A stretch of DNA of 64,000 nucleotides. Source: Halosimplex amylolyticum (GTDB lineage Archaea > Halobacteriota > Halobacteria > Halobacteriales > Haloarculaceae). The stretch's first letter is position 1. Each line of letters starts with the position of its first letter. The translations under genes were made by a program, and so were the position numbers. Below are positions 58,653-64,000 of the stretch, piece after piece. The stretch spans positions 66,417-130,416 of the forward strand of contig NZ_JBLKNW010000009.1 in NCBI RefSeq assembly GCF_051414035.1, in the 5' to 3' direction. The notes beneath the pieces are model-generated. The model was given only the letters and a program-made list of their open reading frames with translations. It did not search any database and was not told where the DNA came from.

Positions 58653-58746
58653 CAGCAGTTCCTGCCGAACTATCACGAATTACCTACAGTATCTCTGCCG
58701 TCGTATCGTCGCTGGCAGGGAGGCAATCCACATGACTGACGACCAG
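58653..58746 (+). repeat. About 94-base upstream repeat, copy 1 (before DUF1059)
   Basis: Covers the 79 bases before ATG at 58732 and the first five codons of the DUF1059 gene. It matches 60317-60410 before the OsmC gene; the last 35 bases, including GCTGGCAGGGAGGCAATCC and the ATG, are identical. GCAGGGAGG is a Shine-Dalgarno-like motif at a rather long distance. Confidence 0.7.
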
Positions 58747-58917
58747 CCACACGCACACAGGCTCGATTGTGAAGCGGCAGCAGCCGATTGCCGGTTCATC
58801 GTTCAATCAGAAGACGAAGAAGAAGCGATCCAGCTGGCGAAAACGCATATGAGCGACGTTCATGGACGCGACTACACGGAGGACGAACTCCGGAGTGAAC
58901 ACCTGAAGAACGTATAA
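58732..58917 (+). CDS. DUF1059 family small protein
   Basis: 61 residues. DUF1059 pattern with two Cys and late His: 'HRLDCEAAAADCRFIVQSED', 'EEAIQLAKTHMSDVHGRDYT'. The Cys/His set could bind zinc. Function unknown. The start and first codons are identical to those of the OsmC gene at 60396 because both share the upstream repeat. It is followed by a methyltransferase gene after 16 bases. Confidence 0.88.
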   Translation: MTDDQPHAHRLDCEAAAADCRFIVQSEDEEEAIQLAKTHMSDVHGRDYTEDELRSEHLKNV

Positions 58918-58933
58918 CTACGGAACCGAACAG

Positions 58934-60010
58934 ATGTCCTCAGAAACCCAAGCAGACTCGATCAACGAAGAAAGACTGAACGAGCTCGTGGAAACGTCAC
59001 TCGTCGACCTCGGCGCGACGGTCCACGCCGCTCTGGCCATCATCGGCGATGAGCTCGGGCTCTATGCGGCGCTGGACGAGGCTGGACCGCTCACGTCCGT
59101 CGAGCTGGCCGAGCAAACCGATACTGCCGAACGCTACGTCCGCGAATGGCTTCGCTCGCAGGCTGCGGGCGAGTACGTGACGTACGACCCCGATACCGAC
59201 CGCTACGATCTTACCCCCGAGCAGGCGTACGTGTTAGCCGACAAGGACAGTCCGGTGTTCATGCCGGGCGCGTTTCAGCTCGTTTCGTCGTTAGCCAAAA
59301 TCGAACCCGACATTCGTGAGGCGTTTCGCACGGGCGAGGGCGTCGGCTGGCACGAACACGACGAAGACGTGTTCCACGGCACCGAACGCTTCTTCGGTCC
59401 GGCCTACGGGAACTTCCTCCTCGATTGGATCGAGGCACTCGACGGGGTAGCCGAGACGCTGGAAGCGGGCGGGCGAATCGCCGATGTCGGCTGTGGCCAC
59501 GGTGCTCCGACGATTCGCATGGCCGAAGCGTATCCCGATGCAACGGTCGTCGGTGTCGACTATCACGAGGCGTCGATCGAGGTGGCGCGCGAGCGAGCAG
59601 AAACGACAGGTGTCGCCGACCGCGTCGACTTCGAGGTCGCAACCGCCAGGGAGTACGACGGTGCCGACTACGATCTCGTGACGATGTTCAACTGCTATCA
59701 CGATATGGGCGACCCCGTCGGCGTGGCGTCACACGTCAGAGAGACGCTGGCCGGCGACGGTACCTGGATGATCGTCGAACCGTATGCGGATGACCGAGTC
59801 GAAGCCAACCTCACCCCGTTTGGTCGTCTGGCGTACTCGATATCGACCGTGGCTTGTACACCGAACTCGCTAAGTCAGGAGGTCGGCTACGGGATGGGCG
59901 CACAAGCGGGGGAGGAACAGACGCGGGAGGTCGTCATCGAGGGTGGGTTCACGCGATTCCGCCTGGCCGCCGAGACGAAGACGAGTCTCGTCTTCGAAGC
60001 GAAGCCGTAG
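58934..60010 (+). CDS. SAM-dependent methyltransferase with N-terminal winged helix
   Basis: 358 residues. The first 110 form a winged-helix dimerisation domain as in O-methyltransferases ('TVHAALAIIGDELGLYAALD', 'SVELAEQTDTAERYVREWLR'). The Rossmann methyltransferase core follows with motif I 'IADVGCGHGAPTIRMA', 'VVGVDYHEASIEVARERA' and 'VTMFNCYHDMGDP'. The substrate is unknown. It lies in a cluster with DUF1059, OsmC and an ArsM-like methyltransferase. Confidence 0.9.
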   Translation: MSSETQADSINEERLNELVETSLVDLGATVHAALAIIGDELGLYAALDEAGPLTSVELAEQTDTAERYVREWLRSQAAGEYVTYDPDTDRYDLTPEQAYVLADKDSPVFMPGAFQLVSSLAKIEPDIREAFRTGEGVGWHEHDEDVFHGTERFFGPAYGNFLLDWIEALDGVAETLEAGGRIADVGCGHGAPTIRMAEAYPDATVVGVDYHEASIEVARERAETTGVADRVDFEVATAREYDGADYDLVTMFNCYHDMGDPVGVASHVRETLAGDGTWMIVEPYADDRVEANLTPFGRLAYSISTVACTPNSLSQEVGYGMGAQAGEEQTREVVIEGGFTRFRLAAETKTSLVFEAKP

Positions 60011-60395
60011 TCAACCATCTGGTCGAGTGACTTTCGGCCTTCATTTTCGGACAACAACGACCTCTAAGGTGTCACCTGTCTAACCGGCATCACGTAGTTC
60101 GTGACGTTCGTCGACCATTCCATCCCGAAGCGAACTGAAGTACCGGACGTGCTGTTTACTCGCTTTCCCTCTGCAAAGATCAAAGGCAGATGACGGAGAT
60201 GGAAATGGTACGTTCGCAGGCAGTCTGGTCGACGCCTGCAGAAATACACGGGAATACAGTCGGCCAATGCCGCCTTCAGATCGCAGGTGGTGGTTGTTTT
60301 TCAACGACTGCGAAGACAGCAGTCCCTGGCGAAATGTCATAAACTAACTACAGTATCTTCGCCGTCGTAGCGTCGCTGGCAGGGAGGCAATCCAC
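60011..60395. other. Intergenic stretch between methyltransferase and OsmC genes
   Basis: No intact gene. Minus-strand frames around 60080-60250 have some protein-like character ('QHVRYFSSLRDGMVDERHEL') but no start, domain or family. The last 79 bases before 60396 are the second copy of the upstream repeat. Confidence 0.35.
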
Positions 60396-60410
60396 ATGAC
60401 TGACGACCAG
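60317..60410 (+). repeat. About 94-base upstream repeat, copy 2 (before OsmC)
   Basis: Matches 58653-58746 in the same orientation with scattered differences in the distal half and identity near the ATG. It includes the start and first codons of the OsmC gene. Confidence 0.7.
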
Positions 60411-61001
60411 CAAACCGCACATGGCGTCGACCTCGAAACACTCGAAGGGTTCGCCGCACACGCAGCAGAGAATCCCGAAGCCGTCCAACTCGGACTCGGG
60501 GCGTCCGCGACCTATGAGGGGACGGCCGCCCACAGCCTGGCGAAGATCGATAGCTACGATCTCGGGGGTGAGACGATCGCACGTGAGACGCGCGAATACA
60601 CGATACCGTACGGCGGCTGGAAGGAAGTGTTGGACGCTGGTGGGTGGATCGGTGCGACCGACCGGATGGAGCCGATCGAAGCGGCGCTGTCGGCGCTGGC
60701 CGCCTGTATCAACGTCGGCATCACCATCAACGCCGCTGCCAACGGAGTGAACGTCGATCACCTCCAGACCCGCGTCCGAACCGACTTCGATCCAGCGGTT
60801 CTCTTCAGCCTCGAGGAACTCAAAGCGGCCGACTCGGTCTTCGAGAACCTGACCGCCGAAGTCGAGATCGACGGCGAGGCTCTCGATCAGGACCAGATCG
60901 ACGAGTGGGCACGGCGTGCACCCGTCTACACGCTCGTCTCGCTCGGCCAGGACATCGAGATGGCCGTCAATACGCCCACCGAGGTGGCGGGAGACGACTA
61001 A
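60396..61001 (+). CDS. OsmC-family protein
   Basis: 201 residues. OsmC/Ohr fold: 'GASATYEGTAAHSLAKIDSY', 'EPIEAALSALAACINVGITI' with the first conserved Cys, and a C-terminal half with 'RRAPVYTLVSLGQDIEM', where the second catalytic Cys of peroxidases is replaced by Ala. It is therefore probably not a classical thiol peroxidase and may bind or act on sulfur compounds. Followed after 13 bases by the ArsM-like methyltransferase. Confidence 0.88.
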   Translation: MTDDQQTAHGVDLETLEGFAAHAAENPEAVQLGLGASATYEGTAAHSLAKIDSYDLGGETIARETREYTIPYGGWKEVLDAGGWIGATDRMEPIEAALSALAACINVGITINAAANGVNVDHLQTRVRTDFDPAVLFSLEELKAADSVFENLTAEVEIDGEALDQDQIDEWARRAPVYTLVSLGQDIEMAVNTPTEVAGDD

Positions 61002-61014
61002 CTGGTGAGCAGCA

Positions 61015-61782
61015 ATGAGTGAATCCCTCGATACGGACAAGCTCGAACACCAGGTGAAGTCGATGTACCGGGACGTCGCTGAATCGGCCGACGCGGCGTT
61101 CCACTTCGAGACGGGTCGCGAGCTCGCCGAACGCCTCGGCTACGACCCCGACGACCTCAGATACGTTCCGGACGCGGCGATCGACTCGTTCGCGGGTGTG
61201 GGTTACTTCTTCGACCTGGCGGAACTCGAACCGCGTGAACGGGTGCTCGACCTCGGGAGTGGTTCCGGAATGGATGCGTTCGTCGCCGGGCTGCACGTCA
61301 CTGAGACCGGGACAGTGACGGGGATCGATATGACCGACGAGCAGGTCGAGCAGGCGAGTGTCCACGCAGCAGACGGCGGCTTCGGTAACGTCTCCTTCCG
61401 CCAAGCGTACATCGAGGACCTCCCGTTCGAGGACGCCTCGTTCGACGCGGTGATATCGAACGGCGTGATCAACCTCTCCGCCGAGAAAGAGACGGTCTTC
61501 GCGGAGGCGAGTCGGGTGCTCAAACCGGGTGGGCGATTGGCTCTATCCGACATCGTCAGTGAACAACAGCTGCCCGAGAGTATCAAGTCCGACGCGGATC
61601 TGTGGGCTGCCTGTATCGGTGGTGCCGAACAGATCGACAGTTACACCACGTTCGTCGAAGCTGCTGGCTTTTCAGTGACGGAGATCCGAGAGAACGCACA
61701 GTACGAATTCATCTCGGAGCGGGCGGCCGACGCGTGCGAGAAGTACGGCGTCAAGAGCATCTCACTCGCGGCAACCAAGTGA
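61015..61782 (+). CDS. ArsM-like SAM-dependent methyltransferase
   Basis: 255 residues. Class I methyltransferase with 'VLDLGSGSGMDAFVAGLHV', 'VTGIDMTDEQVEQAS', 'DAVISNGVINLSAEKETVFA', 'VLKPGGRLALSDIVSEQQLP', 'LWAACIGGAEQ'. This order is characteristic of arsenite methyltransferases, but the N-terminal Cys pair and the Cys in the 'ISNxVINLS' motif are absent; only the Cys in 'AACIGG' remains. So the substrate is probably not arsenite and may be another metalloid, halide or thiol. In an operon with OsmC and a membrane protein. Confidence 0.88.
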   Translation: MSESLDTDKLEHQVKSMYRDVAESADAAFHFETGRELAERLGYDPDDLRYVPDAAIDSFAGVGYFFDLAELEPRERVLDLGSGSGMDAFVAGLHVTETGTVTGIDMTDEQVEQASVHAADGGFGNVSFRQAYIEDLPFEDASFDAVISNGVINLSAEKETVFAEASRVLKPGGRLALSDIVSEQQLPESIKSDADLWAACIGGAEQIDSYTTFVEAAGFSVTEIRENAQYEFISERAADACEKYGVKSISLAATK

Positions 61783-61787
61783 TTACT

Positions 61788-62285
61788 ATGGCGACAGATA
61801 AATCAGTCGTGGACGAACGAGGAGAACAGGTCCAGTACGAGTCACGGCTCCGGAACGGCGCACTGTTGATGGCACTCGCCGGGATCGCGTTCGTCGGCTA
61901 CGGTCTCGTGTTTCTCGTGTTGAATTTCGTGGGGAGTGGCTTCGAACTCGGCGTCAGCACGCTGGCCGGGATGACGAGCGCCGATCTCGATCCGACGGTG
62001 GCCTACTACATCAGCCACCTCCACGTCGCGACCGCAGCCTTCATCATCTCGACGGGCATCGCCGTCGCGGCCCTCTCGTGGTACGGCGTGCGCCAGCGGC
62101 TCACGTGGGCGTGGGCGACGGCGATCGTCAGCGCCGTCGTCGGCCTGGCGCTCGCGTTACCGATGCACTGGACCGGAGATGCGTTCGCTCACGATTGGGT
62201 GACGCATCTCGGTCCGATCTACCTGGCGACGATCGTCTTCGTCGTCGGAGTGGTACTGTCGTACCGGGGAGTCCAGGCTCGGTAG
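61788..62285 (+). CDS. Four-helix membrane protein
   Basis: 165 residues from ATG at 61788, five bases behind the methyltransferase stop. Four membrane helices ('LLMALAGIAFVGYGLVFLVL', 'HLHVATAAFIISTGIAVAAL', 'WAWATAIVSAVVGLALALPM', 'LGPIYLATIVFVVGVVLSY'). Histidines sit at helix ends ('YYISHLHVAT', 'PMHWTGDAFAHDW') and could bind heme or metal. No named family recognised. Probably the last main gene of the OsmC operon. Confidence 0.78.
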   Translation: MATDKSVVDERGEQVQYESRLRNGALLMALAGIAFVGYGLVFLVLNFVGSGFELGVSTLAGMTSADLDPTVAYYISHLHVATAAFIISTGIAVAALSWYGVRQRLTWAWATAIVSAVVGLALALPMHWTGDAFAHDWVTHLGPIYLATIVFVVGVVLSYRGVQAR

Positions 62286-62313
62286 TCGACCTGGTCGAAT
62301 CCTGCCCTCATTT

Positions 62314-62505
62314 ATGAGTTCACTATCGGGCGTCGTACTGCATACCGGCCAGGGGATGAGCCTCGAGGCGTACGTGTTTCGAGTGGCCTTTCATCTACTC
62401 GCCATCGTCGGCATTGCTGTGGCCATCCACTGGTTCGTCCGAGCGATCGAAACCATCAGTTCAGAAATCGGCAGGTGGGGAGGAATCGATGACAACGAAC
62501 CCTGA
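62314..62505 (+). CDS. Small single-helix membrane protein
   Basis: 63 residues with one helix ('VAFHLLAIVGIAVAIHWFVR') and a charged C-terminal tail ending in acidic residues. It starts 28 bases behind the four-helix protein on the same strand and is probably its partner. No family recognised. Confidence 0.6.
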   Translation: MSSLSGVVLHTGQGMSLEAYVFRVAFHLLAIVGIAVAIHWFVRAIETISSEIGRWGGIDDNEP

Positions 62506-62886
62506 ATCCCGATGGACTTCTGACGCGTCCGCAAGAACCCCTGTCACCTGGGCCCCGATCCACTGAGAAACGCGGCCCCGATTTCCATGTGAATCGCCTC
62601 TTCAATGCGAAATTCGCGCTTTGTCTCTCGTCCGGCGCTCATCAGTGTATTTGAAAGGAATTCACAGATCAATACTGTTGAACGACTAGCAGTTCGCAGA
62701 TGTCGTGACCGCACAGCAGTTGGTGACTTCTCGGGAACCGGTGTTCTTCACTCGGAAACTACTCGCAGCACAGATGCTGTCTGGCTCCGGCTAAATCGGC
62801 CATTCGAGCTCAGAGCAGCGGGAAGCTTGAACCGGTTACTGACACTCTTCAGTGGCTATTTGGGGGTGAGACGGGATTCTCCTTCT
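62506..62886. other. Intergenic stretch without supported genes
   Basis: An open frame runs through it into the next gene but its upstream part lacks acidic haloarchaeal composition and any domain. No repeat or RNA signature was seen. Confidence 0.4.
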
Positions 62887-63084
62887 ATGGATAGTGGTGT
62901 GAAAGCGCTCGTAACCGGCTGTGTCGCATTCATCGTTGTCACGTCGGTCGCCTTTCTACTCAATGAAGACAGAAGCCGTATCGATGCGCTGACAATCGGT
63001 GGCTTGACGGGCGGGGCAATCGCTCTCAGTGTGTGGATTGCGGCGTGGCGAAACGCCACACAGAGTGACGCCACCAGTTACTGA
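62887..63084 (+). CDS. Small two-helix membrane protein
   Basis: 65 residues from ATG at 62887. Two helices ('ALVTGCVAFIVVTSVAFLL' and 'IGGLTGGAIALSVWIAAW') around a short charged loop ('NEDRSRIDAL'). I recognise no family. It is one of three small membrane-protein genes at the end of the window. Confidence 0.55.
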   Translation: MDSGVKALVTGCVAFIVVTSVAFLLNEDRSRIDALTIGGLTGGAIALSVWIAAWRNATQSDATSY

Positions 63085-63229
63085 CGCTGGCGATTACTGA
63101 AGAGGGCTACGGATATCCGCGTGTTCAACCCTTGGCAGTACTGATTGTCGAGGATCACTCGATTTCTCACGTCTATGTTCGGCGTGACAATAGTGCTGAT
63201 TTATGTGATCACGAAGAGTATCTTCTGTG

Positions 63230-63640
63230 ATGGACTTCAAATCAGTCTTACTGGCGCTCGTGTCTGGTCTCGCTATCTTCCTCGTCGTCGGAGTGGCCGT
63301 CACCGAACTCGCCCAATCGTGGATCGAGTTCTCGCTCTTCCTCGGTATCCCCGCCGGCCTTGCGACCGGAGCAGTAACTGCTGCCGCGGTGTATCTCGGA
63401 CTAGCCGACGACGCTCCGGTGGGTCGCCGGCGTATTGCAGGTGCCTTCGCCGCTTTCGGCGTCGGTTTCATCGTCTCCTTCGTCGTCCTCGGTTGGATCG
63501 TGGACATCGGCGTAACTACTGCGATCATCATTTCGGTTTTCGTCGCACTCGTAATTGCCGCTGTGGCGTACCTCCGTGGCCCGAAAGAGTTGACTGCGAC
63601 AATCGGCGACGATGGCGACACTCCGAGCGGGGCTAACTGA
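63230..63640 (+). CDS. Four-helix membrane protein of unknown function
   Basis: 136 residues from ATG at 63230 (GTG at 63227 also possible). Helices include 'LLALVSGLAIFLVVGVAV', 'SLFLGIPAGLATGAVTAAAV' , 'IAGAFAAFGVGFIVSFVVLG' and 'TTAIIISVFVALVIAAVAYL'. Acidic C-terminal tail. Haloarchaea have many such proteins; no function can be given. Followed after two bases by a gene cut by the window end. Confidence 0.7.
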   Translation: MDFKSVLLALVSGLAIFLVVGVAVTELAQSWIEFSLFLGIPAGLATGAVTAAAVYLGLADDAPVGRRRIAGAFAAFGVGFIVSFVVLGWIVDIGVTTAIIISVFVALVIAAVAYLRGPKELTATIGDDGDTPSGAN

Positions 63641-63642
63641 TA

Positions 63643-64000
63643 ATGGAACGGACACTCGAGCGGATAGACGTGGTCTCCCTGGCGAAAGTCGTCGGGGTCA
63701 TCGGCCTCCTGTGGGGAGTCATTCTTGCGATCACGTGGCTCGTAACAGGCGCTCTCGGCGGTCCATTTCCCGGGATGAGTGAACTACTGGCCTCGATTGT
63801 TGGGAGCCTTTTCTCCGGGATCATCGTCGGTGGGATTACTGCCATCTTATACAACGCAGCGACGAGTCTTATCGGTGGTCTGGCTCTGGTGAATCGCTGT
63901 ACGGCGTTGGCTTCGACCGTCAGAACTAGGAAAGTGAAGCGGGAAATCGCCGATGCCTATGTCGAAGATCTCCCGCTTCACGAAGAAAGCGGTTCAGTTA
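63643..64000 (+). CDS. Membrane protein, 3'-truncated by the window end
   Basis: 119 codons visible, still open at the last base. N-terminus 'ERTLERIDVVSLAKVVGVIG', two helices ('VVGVIGLLWGVILAITWLV' and 'IVGSLFSGIIVGGITAILYN'), resembling small haloarchaeal DUF3566-like membrane proteins. In those the protein ends soon after the second helix; here a more basic stretch follows ('TVRTRKVKREIADAYVEDL'), so this may be a longer or fused version. Starts two bases after the previous stop, so co-transcribed. Confidence 0.6.
   Translation, partial: MERTLERIDVVSLAKVVGVIGLLWGVILAITWLVTGALGGPFPGMSELLASIVGSLFSGIIVGGITAILYNAATSLIGGLALVNRCTALASTVRTRKVKREIADAYVEDLPLHEESGSV

Overview
The window looks like haloarchaeal DNA. 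Coding regions are GC-rich with a strong bias to Asp and Glu. Many genes appear leaderless, with a TATA-like element about 25-30 bases before the start codon. Several families are typical of halophilic archaea: Lrp/AsnC-TRASH regulators, DUF7344, SHOCT and amphi-Trp proteins, Bat-type PAS/GAF regulators, cupredoxins and repeated universal stress proteins. No rRNA, tRNA, CRISPR array or replication origin was recognised. The many broken genes and scars suggest an accessory region or megaplasmid rather than a conserved chromosomal core.

Layout. (1) 1-3.4 kb: the end of a saccharopine-dehydrogenase-like gene, a DUF411 lipoprotein and a two-gene PLP operon for cysteine/transsulfuration. (2) 3.4-18.2 kb: a copper/heavy-metal island. 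It holds CopZ-like and CopA genes next to an AsnC-TRASH regulator, DUF302 proteins (one broken), two paralogous Met/His-rich exported proteins sharing a conserved promoter and leader, four SHOCT-domain membrane proteins (one fused to a cupredoxin), a thioredoxin-like protein, YHS/TRASH proteins and an ABC1-family kinase. Fragments of ABC permease, YHS, amidohydrolase and OGG-type glycosylase genes are scattered through it. (3) 18.8-28.3 kb: a type IV secretion-like operon with a small pilin-like protein, an exported protein, a lipoprotein, a VirB6-like membrane protein, a VirB3/PrgI-like protein, a VirB4 ATPase, a secreted metallo-beta-lactamase/lamin-tail protein and DUF3006. No relaxase, coupling protein or integrase is visible. 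(4) 28.3-38.7 kb: MBL hydrolase, membrane protein, frameshifted NmrA-like protein, HxlR regulator, NSS transporter, universal stress proteins, DUF2267, amphi-Trp and nicotinate phosphoribosyltransferase.

(5) 38.785-44.453 kb: a 5.67-kb unit bounded by 16-base terminal inverted repeats (15 of 16 match) and a perfect 8-base target duplication. It carries a frameshifted IS5-type transposase plus two passenger regulators, a DUF7344 protein and a 1289-residue PAS/GAF/Bat protein, divergently arranged around a perfect palindrome. This is the most striking structure in the window. (6) 44.7-58.5 kb: CBS-MaoC, two FMN-binding split-barrel proteins, a four-CBS protein with an HPF-like tail, a universal stress protein, PolX, a zinc alcohol dehydrogenase, a ZIP transporter with an internal stop, a site-2 protease, a cation exchanger, a CBS protein and a FilR1-type regulator. 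(7) 58.6-64 kb: DUF1059, methyltransferase, OsmC and ArsM-like methyltransferase genes, two of them preceded by near-identical upstream repeats, then small membrane proteins and a gene cut by the window end.

Inferred roles: the copper island combines efflux (CopA), cytosolic chaperoning (CopZ), periplasm-side binding (Met/His-rich proteins, cupredoxins) and metal sensing (TRASH/YHS). The universal stress, CBS, HPF-like and MaoC genes look like a general stress and energy-sensing set. All functions are assigned by reading motifs, without database searches.
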